DNA of 64,000 bases from Blasia pusilla (taxonomy: Eukaryota; Marchantiophyta; Marchantiopsida; Blasiales), in contig CM114271.1 of NCBI GenBank assembly GCA_050084515.1, positions 6,944,001-7,008,000 on the forward strand, written 5' to 3'. A model generated the notes under the pieces. That model was not told the origin of the DNA, ran no database searches, and worked only from the letters and a program-made list of their open reading frames with translations. A program made the position numbers and the translations under genes. Shown here piece after piece: positions 21,870-33,083 of this stretch. Numbering within the stretch: position 1 is the first letter of the stretch; each line of letters opens with the position of its first letter.

Positions 21870-22670
21870 AAGATAAGTGCGGGAAAAGGGACTCGAATGG
21901 GTCACCTTATCACCCCCTCCAACCTCCTGCTCCGTCAACACTCACTCCTCCATGCGATGCGGAAACCTTCGTAGCACAACACTCTCCTTGAACAACACAT
22001 CAGACCTCCTGTCATCGGATGCGGACTACCTGTCGGCGTCGGTGTATGTGTCTCCACCTCCATCACTCCGTCACAGACTTTCAGTGTGAAGCACCCATCT
22101 CGCCCTCAATCCTGGTCCACAGTACCAACACCCAATCGCAAAAACTCTCTCCAACTGTAGCATCACCTCGTCGAACTCTACTAGCTAGGTTCATCTCTAA
22201 CCACATTGGCCCTACCTCGTCCATGTGGCCAACTATGGTTGGTTGGTCCCGCCTCAATCCAACCGCATCACCACGTGCCGTTTCTACCACGACTAGTACC
22301 TTGTCAGCTTACCACGTCCGTGTAGCCCTACCTCGTTACGAAATTTACTCCATCTGATCCTACCAACCTCGTTCCTCGGAACTCCCAACCCCATCGCGTC
22401 CGGAATTCCTTGATTCACTCCCGCGGCTACTCCTTCGTACTCAGGCCACCTACGCGGCCCGTCCTCTCCCGGCCTTTGTCCACGGCTGCCGCAACTGAGC
22501 GCGGGGGCGCCTGGCCCACAACCCTTCCACCTATTGTGGAGCTCTTGCCCCATCCCTGGACCTATAACTCCATGCTCTTCTCACCCGCCTACCTTTCGTG
22601 CTGCTCCTACCACCCTGTTAGCCTTGCTTTAGGGCACACGGCCCAACGCCAGCTCCCCCCAACCTTGGAG
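21870..22670. repeat. dispersed repeat G, copy 3 (carries an empty insertion site)
   Basis: ctccgtcaacactcactcct at 21930-21950 and the following ~80 bp match the sequence on both sides of the solo LTR at 27769-28813. This copy has the uninterrupted target site. Similarity fades to the right but shared blocks persist to about 22640. Two minus-strand frames (22290-22081, 22553-22293) may be decayed coding sequence of an unidentified element. Confidence 0.6.
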
Positions 22671-23039
22671 CAATGATCGGGAGATCCGTGGTTACGAGTA
22701 TTGCTAGCCGGTTAAATTTGGGAATTTCCGATTGATTTAAAAGTTGCCTACGAAAACCGGCTGGAATTCGAGTAGGTCCTTTGTATTTCGTATCTGAAAA
22801 CCGGCTTAAAATCTGGAATTACCGTTTCCGATTGGACATTCCCGGCGATGGACCGCGTCCCGCGAAAAAACTCCCCGAACCCTGCCTTGGAGCTTCTTGC
22901 TCCTTCCTCCTCCACCGCATTAACTCCTCCTGCCTTAACTCCCATGCGTGCGTCCCTATGGACGCACTACACCTTCCACCTGGGAGGAACATAGCCCCCT
23001 ATGTGCATCCTACCCCTTCGACTCCTTCCTCTATCTCAG
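22671..23039. other. spacer between repeat G and the LINE
   Basis: It contains a short tandem similarity (aaaaccggctggaattc / aaaaccggcttaaaatc, about 22753 and 22797). No gene is supported. Confidence 0.35.
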
Positions 23040-25300
23040 TTCAGAGAAGAAGATATAAAATAAGTATAAAAAAGGATGGGGAACCCATCACGATACAAAT
23101 GAGGGGGCAAAGAGAGCCAAAAAGGAAGAGGCCAAAATCGGCCCCAAGCAGAAAGAAGGGGGCCTTCCCCCTAACGACCAAAATTACCAACACCGGAAAC
23201 AATATCAACAACATCTACAGAATTATAACTACTATTAAGTGGGCCTCTAGCATTGGCGTCTCCAACCACCTGAGCCCGTCGCAGAAGCCCATTTTCCTGG
23301 GCGCGCTGCAAAGCTATGGAGACCTGTTATTTACAATAAATTATCGCAGTGGCTAACGACAACCTATTTCTTGACTGGAGATGATGGGCGCAATCCGTAA
23401 GGAACGAGTCAAACCTCTCTCCCATCGCCCCATACATCTCAATGGCTAGGGGGATAAATCGATGTCCGTCATGAAGTCGACTGTAGATGTGGGCCACCGC
23501 CGCTCCTTGTAGCAATCTCCCTTGTGCTACCACTTGGGCTCGCACCGCCTCCCGCGCAGGATCCGTCACTACAACATCCGCTACCGAGTGGAACTCCCAA
23601 GACACGAAGCCCTCCAGTAGGTGCCAACAAACCGTCGGGTAAATGAATATCCGTTGACAAGCCTAATGAAGACCAAGCCTTGCACTTTCCCACCTTCACC
23701 GTAAGGCCGACATGTGCCAACTGTGCTGAGAAGTGCTGAAATGCAGGAACAACCAAGTCTCCAAGGCCTAAAATGTGAGTATCATCTGCCAACGAAGGGA
23801 AAATGCAACCCGGGAAAGCCTCCACCGTAGAAAGAACCGCTCGATAATGAGCCAAGGCAAACAATGCACCCCCAAGGGATCACCTTGACGCGTCCCAGTA
23901 GCAGACTCCAAGACCGTGACCTCCTCCTCGAACCTACCGTGGTGAAAATAGAGTGTCGAGGGAGCCCCATAAAAAGAATACATGAAGGGAATTAGACTCG
24001 CTATGGGACCCCATGCATCTCTCAACTCCATGAAGATAGCTGCTCGAGACACTGAGTTAAAGGAGTTCTCCACATCAACTTTGAGAACCACCCACTCGGG
24101 ATGTATGTCTAAACAAGCCCTCAAACCTAAGGCTCTGACCTCACAACCGGCCGGGCGTGGCAACTCGAATCAAAAGTGCGGACTCGGATGTGATCGAAAG
24201 CCTCACGGAACTGCAAAGCGATAGTACGACTCACCAACCGCAAGAGCACCTCCCCTATGGCAATCGGACGGATCCCTCCACCCTCCTTCGATAATGCCAG
24301 AAGTCGCCCCGTCCCCAAAACCTGGGCTACTGTTGTTGGCACTCTCCCCTGAGCTAGGTGAGAGGCAATCTGAAGCAACTCGGAAAAGCCGCTAGCAGAG
24401 TCCTTGCGGGGAAAGCAATCACGAAGGTGTTCGTACATCATACCGGACAACCCTCCAGCTGCTATCCTAGGGGAACGCCCGAGTGCCCGTGCAAAGAGGG
24501 ACGGGTCTAGGCATAAGGTCGTGTTAGGATGGAAGTCACGTACAAATGTTGGGATGTCAAGCGCTGGACGAGGGTGTAGCCTCCTGAGGGCGCCGATGGT
24601 AACAGTGGAAGGAGGAGCCATATCCATAGGGCGGAGCGCACGAGCTGCTCGCGAGTACTCCCCGGCTCTCCCAAGTGTCCTACATCGTCGCAATCTGGCA
24701 GCCACAAGATTGTCCGTTGGGAAACCACGTGGAGTGCTACCTCTGGCATATGCCACAAACTCGCTCTGCAGAGACTCTCAATCACCTCCTCGGAAGCGCC
24801 GCAATCGGGCCACAACCTCTCTATGGCCAGCCTTCCCTCCTCGGATATAGCGAAGACACGATCGTGGAAGGAGAAGTAGTAGATACCACGAGAGCTCATC
24901 CATAGGATCAAGGGAAATCCTAGATAAGGGCAGGAGGAAAGACTGGCGAAGCTCATCCCGAATAGCATGGGGGATCCTATGAAACAACCTCGGGCAGGGC
25001 AAACGGGTCTCAAAGAGACATGTGATGCTACCAAGGTGGGACCTCAACCACTCCCATGCCTCGGAAGGGGGTGATGATGCATGAAGCATCGGTGAGCATC
25101 CATGATCGATTGGAGGAACCACCCATCCAAATCTATCAAAGTCAGGATGTTTAGCCGCTAAATGGTTCCGAATTCCTGAACGAGTGAAGAATTCGGGACA
25201 ACAAGGGCATTTTGTATCCCAGCTAGACGACCCACAAGCCCCTACGCGAGGGGTTGATGTGGGTCGAGGCATGGACACCTCTCACCAAGAAGAAAACATG
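23040..25300 (-). mobile_element. non-LTR retrotransposon (LINE), zinc finger + RT + endonuclease end, internally deleted
   Basis: Minus strand. N-terminal C2H2 zinc finger (25147-25209: C24-x2-C27-x11-H39-x4-H44, KCPCCPEFF...HLAAKH), then an RT with GGLSGMMYEHLRDCF, GIRPIAIGEVLLRLVSR, motif A LKVDVENSFNSVS (about 24060), motif B GTRQGDPLG (about 23880) and motif C LADDTHILG (about 23780). After GLRVLGVPLG the frame jumps near 23583 straight into the nuclease end (ADVVVTDP, RFIPLAIEMYG, LTDCAHH). The RT thumb, CCHC knuckle and nuclease start are missing and appear inverted at 25330-26330. A zinc finger before the RT and a CCHC plus restriction-like nuclease after it indicate the early-branching RLE type (R2/NeSL/HERO-like) and not L1. 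The 3' UTR runs to about 23040. Pseudogene. Confidence 0.75.
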
Positions 25301-25329
25301 ACCCCCTCCATCAAACTCGAAGCCAAAAC

Positions 25330-26330
25330 TTTGTATCGAGTTTTGTGGCGGCGGCTCTTACCAAGGATCTTCTCCATGTCGACGATCTCACGAGGATTGG
25401 TGACCCTCAAGTAGCTTATGGAATCCTCTCGTCATGTTTTGCCCGTAGACCTGGTTATCTATGTAGAACTGTATGGGCGACTAGCCACATTTCTTCCTTG
25501 TATAGATCCTTTGATAGAAAGATTATGGAGGCGTTTGGGGATCTTCTAGGACCCGGCTCATTAGAGTGCCCCGCGGGGGAGCTAGCTCGTAGACAGGCTT
25601 CTTGGCCGATTGCCTTTGGTGGAGTTGGTCTCATAGCGATTGAGTTAGTGGTGTCTTCAGCCTTTTTAGGGAGTTGGGCCAATATAGCACCCTTCCTTTG
25701 CTCCCGATTTCTTGTTAGGGATAGACTGCTTCTTTTACTGTAGGTTTCCCAGGTTGAGGATGGTCTTTTCCCACTTCAGTCTTCACTTACAACTTGTAGA
25801 GACTCGCTTCTTGTTGAGGCTAGAGCAGTTCTTCCCGCTTTCTCATCCCTAGTTTCCTCCGGATAGTCGGGGCTCCAATCTTCTTTGATGGAAGCCCACT
25901 TTGATGCATTGTTTAGAGCTACTATGTCGGACGGGAATATCCCCATGGAGATTCGGGCCCGTATTCGCTCTTGCTCCGGAAAGGGGGCAGGCTCATGGGT
26001 GGGGGCTCGTCCCCTCATCCCGGCTTTCCGCATCGCACCACTTACCTACACTACAGTGATGGGGTTCCGACTGGGCTGCCCAAACCAACGGTGGTTGGTT
26101 CGACACATTGCGAGTGTCGAAGGAGTCTGGATCCACTTGGTGTGCATTTGGCACAATGTCCAGTTGGGGGTGAGAGGATAGCCACTCACGATGCAGTGCG
26201 GGATATTATGTTCTCTATTGCTCGGGAGAGTGGATTCCATGTACAGAGAGAGAGGCACTACTCCATGCGGGATTCCCTTATCCGTACTGATCTCTACATG
26301 ACGAGGGAGGCTAGACAAACCCCGCCAAAA
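25330..26330 (+). mobile_element. LINE segment in opposite orientation: RT thumb, CCHC knuckle, start of nuclease
   Basis: The plus strand reads ALTKDLLHVDD and GDPQVAYGILSSCFARRPGY (matching GDPQVAYGILSPCFLRRHSY of the LINE at 47280), then PIAFGGVGLIAIELVVSSAF. After frameshifts it gives the knuckle CECRRSLDPLGVHLAQC (C-x-C-x9-H-x3-C) followed by GGERIATHDAVRDIM. It stops where the nuclease core DVVV should begin. It covers what the adjacent minus-strand LINE lacks, so the two may be one copy that was rearranged. Confidence 0.7.
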
Positions 26331-27389
26331 TCCGCCCCGCAACCCCCATTCAAACTAGCTCTAATGGTAATCAACTCTCTTTCCGTCCACGAGAATGCTC
26401 TCCCTAGTATGAACTCTTATCTACCCTCTTCCCCTAGGACCTATGGCCCAACCTCTTCCCAAAACAATGTAGAGATAGTATGGAGGTACTAATCATCTGG
26501 AAAGAGAATAGATGGGAAAAAATAGACGGGAAATAGAGTGCAATAAGGGAGGAAAACATAAGTCAAACGTGAGCGAGAAACATGTGTGACTATAGGATAA
26601 GGACATAGAGAAAAAAAGGGTGGTGTGGAATGACTACATGAGTTGTCTTGGAAACATTCAAGGCATGACAACGAAATGAGACAACAAAGAGGCCCGTAAT
26701 ACCAACATGAGAAACCCTAAAAAAACAAAAATCTACAAAACACAATAAAATGAAAAATACTTTACTATGAGATTGATGCTATGGATCAAAACGTGGAGGA
26801 AGTCGATACCTCCGTTTTGATATAACCCATGACCCCCCTCCATCCTCCATCCCACCAGCAAAATCCCCCCTTCACCATCCCGACCGCCATCCCGTAGAGC
26901 TCCTCCGTCGTTGCACGGAAGAGGGAGAAGGAGCTATGAAAGAGGACATCAAAGAGAGAGGAGAGTCCACTCCAGAGAGAGAGGGGAGTCCACTGGTCGG
27001 CCGCCCATCCCGCCCCCATAGCGGAAAACAAAATGTACGCGCAACCCAACCTCAGCTCCGTCGCCCAACCTCCTTCCAAACTTTTGGTGCAGCCTATTGA
27101 GCCCGCATTAACTCCCCATGCTCTGACCTAGCAACCCCTCCAGCCTGCGCCGCTCCAAAGTGGCATGCCCCATGGCCTCCATCCTCTAGCTAACGACCTC
27201 CCTTTCAGCCCCGCACCTTTCTTACCCTGAAACTCACCCTTTCTTGAACTCGTCCCTATGTGGCGGAGTCTGGCTACGCGCTCCCTACACAAGTCTCACG
27301 GCCTAGTAAGTCAACACGCCGCCCTGAAAAAACTCTTCCCGATTGTAGAAGCACTACGTGGCCCCTATCTATGATGTAATCGACCTAAC
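26331..27389. other. intergenic / decayed repeat sequence
   Basis: No supported gene. 26490-26760 is A-rich on the plus strand. 26820-27380 is C-rich and may extend repeat G leftwards. Confidence 0.35.
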
Positions 27390-27763
27390 CCTAGATCCCC
27401 AGCTAGCCACCTTTGCTTGATAGCCCCCCGGCGGCTGCAAGGCAAAGCTCTCTTCTCTTCTCTCTCTTGACATTCTTACCATGCGGCGCTCACCTGTCAA
27501 CGCTAGACTATCTGCCCCACTCCGCACTACACTTTGCCGTTGTCCCTCATTAGTTTGCACCAACCAAACCTAAGAAAAACGGACAGCGCTTCCGCGCACA
27601 ACCTTCCAAACATAAAAATGATAATGCAAACGCCAACCAGCGTCTCAAGGGGCTCCCCAACCGAGGGAGTTTGTCGTTTGCCTACCTGTAAACAACAAAT
27701 TCTTCCTTGCCCCCTGACATGGTAACATGATCACGCCCTCCAACCTACTGCACCGTCAACACT
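27390..27763. repeat. dispersed repeat G, copy 2 (left part)
   Basis: Aligns with 16180-16500 over several hundred bases, then continues (caacctactgcaccgtcaac) into sequence shared with 21910-21945. It is interrupted by the solo LTR. Confidence 0.65.
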
Positions 27764-27768
27764 CACTC

Positions 27769-28813
27769 TGTCGTGCGCCTACTCTTCTTTGAACGTTAAT
27801 CTTTGTTGTTGAGCGGAAGCGTGCGTTCAGTAGGTCACGCTCTCGACGCTGATCTATATCCAAACATGCACTCTAGTTAGTTGGGTCTGGATCAATCAAC
27901 AAGCTAACTTTCAGAGTTCTTGTCTTGGTCTTACATCAAGCTCAACTTTCCTAGTCTTACGGTTTACAACACATGCAAGTCTCGAAAGATTTGGGACAGA
28001 CTTTCTGGTCGGTTTAGGAACCTCAAACGGCGTTTCGCGCCTAGTAGTTCCAATTCTCTGATAGACATCTACTGAGTTCCTAATTGAGACTCACACAAAA
28101 TCAATCACGAGTCATAATCTAAGTGTGGCATACAAAATCCACTCCTTTTGATCAGGTTTGGGTTTCGAGTTCTAACGCCAAACTCTCCTTCCATCCCGTG
28201 CCCTTGAGATGCCGTTTGGTGCTCAAAGTGGGGATTCGTGTTCCAAGACATCTTGGAGAGACTTCTCCCTTACAAATACTTCTGGACATCTCGAGGGTCC
28301 CCCTAACTTTAGGGAAGTTAGGGGGACCCCGCAGCTGAAGCCCTCAAAGTGGCCCTCAACCCGATTGCTCTCCCAATTGGTTTTGGCTAATATCTCAGCC
28401 TCTACTTACGCATTTGCTAAGATCTTTGATGCGTTAGAAGCGCCACAAGATAAGCTTTCCAACGCGCCCTTATTTGTTCCAAAATAATTTTGGAGGTAAA
28501 CGTTATGGTCCGAAATACAATCAACTTCCCCAAACACTAGTCGCGTTCCAAAACCGGTTCTCACCTCTTTGGCAACCAACCTTCCAGGACTCAACTCATC
28601 TCAAGTCTTGGCTCGTGTTTGGTCTAGGTTTCTTGGTCGCGACCACTTACGCAAGAAACGCACAACTCTGTTCCGCATTTCATATCTTGGACTTTCCGAA
28701 GAGACCTTCCAAAAGCCTCTCCAAAGCGCGATCATCGCAGCGTGAGTCCACTTGAGTTCTGATGTTATGCTTGGTGCCTATTTGGTGTTCGTTTGGTTGT
28801 GAGGTTTGCAACA
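27769..28813 (-). mobile_element. solo LTR (family F) with 5-bp target-site duplication
   Basis: TG..CA ends on the plus strand (TGTCGTGCGC ... TTGCAACA). CACTC is repeated on both sides (27764-27768 and 28814-28818). The interior is a diverged relative of the 1-kb LTRs at 30385-31386 and 33067-34027 (tttgaacgttaatctttg, ggaagcgtgcgttcagta, ccttatttgttccaaaa). It arose by recombination between the LTRs of a full element. A hairpin of gggtccccctaactt and its complement lies near 28300-28335. Confidence 0.85.
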
Positions 28814-28818
28814 CACTC

Positions 28819-29466
28819 CTACATGTAATGTGGCCACCTCCGCGGCACAACACTCTCCTTGACCAGCATGTCAAACCTCTTGTCAGCAAATATAGACGAA
28901 CCATTGGCATACTAACACTGTCATCAACTCTCCACCATAAGTACTCATCTTGCCTGAAATCAAGTACGCCCAAGAAAATATTTTCTCAACACTATTTGGC
29001 TCTACCAAGTTAGCTCCAACTACGTTGACCTTGACTTGGTATCCATGCCTACCACGTAAACCTTGGCCTACCTGGTCTCCACGTGACCTCAACCGTGGAC
29101 CCATTACTCAACCCCGCCCATCTGACTAGGACTTCTTCCTTCCCTATGTCGCGGAGCCATAATAGCTCTTTTCTTTGTCTCCCACTTGTTTCCGACCTCC
29201 CAAGCTCCCCCGTTTGGGCACGCGGCCCTATGGAAACACAATTTAGGTCATTTTTTAGGGAAAGACAATTGGATCATAGCTCTCTCTAACCCCTCATGGG
29301 TGGAATCAAGTGTCCATCCTAAAAACACCATAATCGTCCATGACGATGAAGGGCATAGTGCCCTTAAGAGTATCCGATGTAATCAACACAACAAAGAAAT
29401 CACTTTGAAGGTGTGGATCTCCAACTCTAATACCTCCTTCAACACTCCAAAATATGGGAGGTCCTC
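28819..29466. repeat. dispersed repeat G, copy 2 (right part)
   Basis: Continues the match to 21950-22030 (gcacaacactctccttga) after the solo LTR, then diverges gradually. No coding sequence is supported. Confidence 0.5.
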
Positions 29467-30094
29467 TATCACATCTTACTTCAACGTAGGTAGAGTTCTA
29501 TCACGTTGACGGGATAGAGAGTCAGCTGGTTGTTTGGGTATAACTTTGTCCCAAGATGTCGGATGAGGTTGGCCACATGTCTGTTGTGTCGGAAACATCG
29601 TTTTTGGCGGTTTCCCTATTTTGGTTTTAGTCCGTCAGGTGAGCTGTTGACCGAGTCAACGATCATCTGATAACATGTGCACACAGGTTATAATTGGTAG
29701 GGCTCTTTTTGGGGGAAGATCCTTTTGGCTCTTCTTAAGGGTATAAGAGTGAGGAAGAGGCTTTCCCAAGCCATCTTTCTCATGTTGAGTCTTAGGAGCG
29801 CCTCTCTTGCATAGACGGTGTGGGTGTGTAGGAGTTAGGGTGCTAGCGTGCGGATTCCCTCATAGTAGAGGGTGGATGTGGTTCAAAATGCCAATGTAGA
29901 TTCATGAGTGGAGTTTTAGGTTGTGTGAGCTATTTTTACTACTCTTGATTTTGGTTGTGGGGTCCCACGGTATATGTGTGAGTATGTTCCATTTATGTGT
30001 GGATCCATCCGTATGTTGGGGAAGATTGGTGTTGTGTGGTGTGTAAATGTGACCAGCAATGTGAGTTGTGTAGTGATGTGTATGTGTACGAAAC
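29467..30094 (+). mobile_element. solo LTR of the element B/C family, plus orientation
   Basis: The reverse complement matches the LTRs at 3718-4310 and 37281-37848, including taactttgtccca, gctcttcttaagggtataagag (promoter region), ctatttttactactctt and the terminal subrepeat ending tgtgtatgtgtacga. It carries one copy of the subrepeat, at its 3' end, which indicates that the subrepeat belongs to the LTR. No duplication was recognised at the ends. Confidence 0.65.
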
Positions 30095-30365
30095 CTCTTT
30101 GAATATATTTTTGTCATGTCTAAATGATCGTGACTCTTGCTCAAAAGTGCTACGTACTTCGTTATCCCACATTTTTGTACGTCGCTTGTCCAAAGCCTTG
30201 CTCCAAATTGTTGACCATCCCCTCGTAATTGCGTATTCTTCTCCATAATGTCAAGCTCCAATTCATGGCATTTTTCCATATTCTCCCCAATATGGTGTGA
30301 TTGAAGAAGATAAGTTGTGTAGGTTCTGAATTAGGGAAATTGCGCTCATGTTAATGCAATGGAGC
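30095..30365. other. host or decayed sequence left of the inverted-LTR element
   Basis: A minus-strand frame (30279 downward, MEKCHELELDIMEKNTQLRG) is not recognised and joins LTR sequence without a break. It is the pre-insertion flank of the next element. Confidence 0.3.
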
Positions 30366-30384
30366 ATGCACGTCGCGCCCCTAT

Positions 30385-31386
30385 TGTCGCGACCCTCATG
30401 ACCAAACAAGTGCCAAGCGGAACATCGGAACATTAGCGGGCTCACGCTAAGATGGTTTGCGCGTTGGAGTTGTCTCAAAGAGGAGACAAGAGACGAGACG
30501 CTAGCGAGAAGTCGCGTTTCAGATGTGATGGTCGCGACTCAGAAACCAAGACCAAATGCGGAATGAGACTTGAAAGAAGTCGAGTCTAGGAAGTGGGTTG
30601 CCAAAGGAAAGATCCGGATTTGGAACGCCACTTACGTTTGAGAGTTTCCGACTTTATTTATGGTCATAACTTTTAGTGCCAAGATGAGTTTGGAGCAAAT
30701 AAGGGTGCGTTGGAAATCTTATGGAGAGCCGGTCGAAACGCACCAAAGATCGCTGCAAACGCATAAGCAGAGACCGAGATACAACCCGAAAACGACTGTA
30801 AGTGGAGTCGGGTTGAGGGCCACAATGAAGGGCCTGAACCTCTTTTCCCAAAGGGGAGGGGTCATTGGAGAACCCCATAAGTACTAGTAAGGGGGAAGGT
30901 CTCCGAGAGTGCTTGGAACCCAAACCCCACTTTGGGCGCCACGGGGCGGCTCAAGGGCATGGAACGGAACGCGAGTTTGGGCGTTGGGTTGGAAAACCTG
31001 CACCAAGTCCATTGAGGCGATTTTAGACATCCCTCTTGGATTTCATGCCGCGACTCAATTACTTGGGTCTCGGTTTGGAACTCACACGAGGACCGTTGAA
31101 TAGTTGGGATTGCTAGGCGTGCAAGTGCCGTTTCAGATCCCTGGACTAACCAGGAAGTCTGTTCCAAGTCTTGAAGGACTTGCCCTGTGTTGGGAGCTAG
31201 GAACTAAGGAAGGTTGAGCTTGATGAGACGCCGAGTTGAGGACTCGGTGGGTTGGAACGCCGGTTGGCCAAACCCGACTAACGAGAGTGCGTGTTTGGGT
31301 GCAGATCGGCGATGAGTTCGTGACGTACTGAACGCACGCTTCCGCAACACTAAAGATTGACGTTCAAGGAGAATAGGGGCGCGACA
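30385..31386 (+). repeat. left LTR of inverted-LTR element (1,002 bp)
   Basis: Starts TGTCGCGACC and ends GGGGCGCGACA, so the ends are TG..CA within a 7-bp inverted repeat (TGTCGCG/CGCGACA). It is the reverse complement of 33067-34027 with few differences. Confidence 0.9.
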
Positions 31387-31388
31387 AG

Positions 31389-31400
31389 TGGTATCAGAGC
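31389..31400 (+). promoter_or_regulatory. primer-binding site, initiator tRNA-Met
   Basis: TGGTATCAGAGC lies two bases after the LTR. It is complementary to the 3' end of plant initiator methionine tRNA and is the usual primer site of plant LTR retrotransposons. Confidence 0.92.
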
Positions 31401-31535
31401 TAATCCTTGGTGAGCGAGAACTTGGGGTCGTGGGATCATCCGGACGCTTGGGAAATTTCAAGGTAGCGGCTAGACTCGGACGCTCGAGGAGGGACGCAAG
31501 AAACGAGGAGGAGATCTGAGTGAGTTGGCTTGGAG

Positions 31536-32891
31536 ATGGCGATCGAGGGAGAACAACCCAAGAAGCGCCGAATCAAGCGACGTGAACCGAGAGAGGAACC
31601 AATGCCGGACCGTGAAGCTATAGAGGAGACGGAGAATCTCGAAGAGTTGAATGCCAGTCGTGAGGACGTCCCAGTGGCGACTCCTTCCACGGGGCTAGTG
31701 GGCCCAAACTCAGGGGAAAGGACGGAGTCGAGCCAGACGTTGGACTTGTTGAAGGTGTTGGTGGAGCAGATGTCCCAGCAAAGCAAGCGGATTGTAGAGT
31801 TAGAGGCCACTCGAAACCCGAGTGCGGGCAAAAAGCTCTGCAAGACCACGCCATTTACTGGAGTGGGGCGCTCGCGGAAAGTGAAGGATTTCCTTACGGA
31901 ACTGGAACTGTACTTCGAGGCGCATAAGGCTGCTGAGCAGGACAAGGTGACGGTAGCCGTTACTTTCCTGAAGGATCATGCTCTACAATGGTGGACCGCT
32001 CAACGAGAGGAATATCTGGGCGGCGAGTCACCTCTAAGTTGGGAGGAGTTCAAGGAGTTGATTGGGGATCGGTTCACTCCGGAGTACCAAGGGTTGCGTG
32101 ACACGGTGGAGTGCGTGCGGATGCGGCAGAGTGGTTCCTTAAGCGCGTATGTGAGGGAGTTTAGTGCGAAATTGACTTCTAGTCCGAAGATGGATGAGCA
32201 CGCGAAGAAGGCTATCTTCATTAGTGGACTCAAGCCGAGCGCTGAGAAGGCCCTTTACCGAATGCCGACGTTGCCAGAGACCTGCGCGGACCTTTTGAAG
32301 CTAGCGGAGCGGATTGGGGACGATGAGGTCCAAACCCAGAAACCCTTCGAGTCAAAAGTTTTTTCGAAGAAGTCAAAAAATAAGGAGGCGTTCAAAAGAG
32401 GCTGGAGTGGGGGCCAACACGAACCATGAGAGTCGTCTGCCCCGGCAGTAAAACGAGTGGAACTTCATGCGAAGCCGAAAGGAGGACAACACTCAAAGAC
32501 AGGAAACGGCAAGGTCGTATGCTACAACTGTGGCGATCCGGGGCACCTGTCGAAAGGGTGTTCAAAACCGAAGGTTAGTAGTGGGAGTATGATTGCGTTT
32601 GCTGCTAAGCATCTGTTGGCGGGCGATATCGAGACGTCCCTTCAAGTCACCAAAAGGACGCACAATTTGGTGTACCTAAGATCCAAGATTGCTGATCGCG
32701 ATGTGTTGTTGCTCGTGGATACAGGTGCTTCGCACTCCTTCCTAAGCCCGAGAATCGTGAAGGAACTGGGGCTATCTACCTCTAAGGCGGACGAGCCCAT
32801 TCGAGTGGGATTTGCAGGAGGCAAGTCTCATCGGACTTCTGATTTGGTCTTGACAAATGAGCATTTGTCAAGACATCCTCAAACTCCTTGA
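31536..32891 (+). pseudogene. Gag-protease polyprotein, truncated, with one in-frame stop
   Basis: The first ATG of the frame is at 31536 (MAIEGEQPKKRR). A basic, Glu-rich N-terminus is followed by a retrotransposon Gag domain (KVKDFLTELELYFEAHKA, ALQWWTAQREEYLGG, MRQSGSLSAYVREFSAKL). A TGA at about 32427-32429 interrupts the frame, which continues with a CCHC zinc knuckle (CYNCGDPGHLSKGC, about 32521-32562) and the protease active site LLLVDTGASHSFLSPRIVKE (about 32706-32765). It ends at the strand switch before the RT. The TGA could be a C-to-T change of CGA. Gag packages RNA and the protease cleaves the polyprotein. Confidence 0.88.
32856..32881. repeat. 12-bp perfect inverted repeat at the strand switch
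   Basis: tcttgacaaatg-ag-catttgtcaaga. The gag-pol frame runs into the left arm; the right arm is the same element sequence read from the other strand. Confidence 0.9.
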
Positions 32892-33044
32892 CCACTTCCT
32901 GGAGTGGTTCTGGGACTCCCCTTGAAGCAGCGTCCTGATCTCTGCGTATACTGCTTGTAGCCTCCTCCACTTGTCTCATCAAGTAGAGAAATCCATCCTC
33001 CAACTCAGTCATGCTCCTCCTTGTGATCGAGTTCACCAACTCCA
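32868..33044 (-). pseudogene. pre-RT linker of the same element, inverted
   Basis: The minus-strand frame from 33048 reads MELVNSITRRSMTELEDGF, then PEPLQEVVKEFEDVLTN. The EFEDVL type of sequence is the usual start of the Ty3/gypsy RT region after the protease. It therefore belongs downstream of the protease but lies on the opposite strand. Confidence 0.7.
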
Positions 33045-33083
33045 TCAAGGAGAGTAGGGGCGCGACACCTACTCTCCTTGAAC
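33045..33083. repeat. LTR-end hairpin
   Basis: tcaaggagagtagg and cctactctccttga are perfect 14-bp arms around ggcgcgaca. The left arm plus loop is a 22-bp LTR 3' end in plus orientation, and the right arm is the start of the inverted LTR. Confidence 0.85.
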
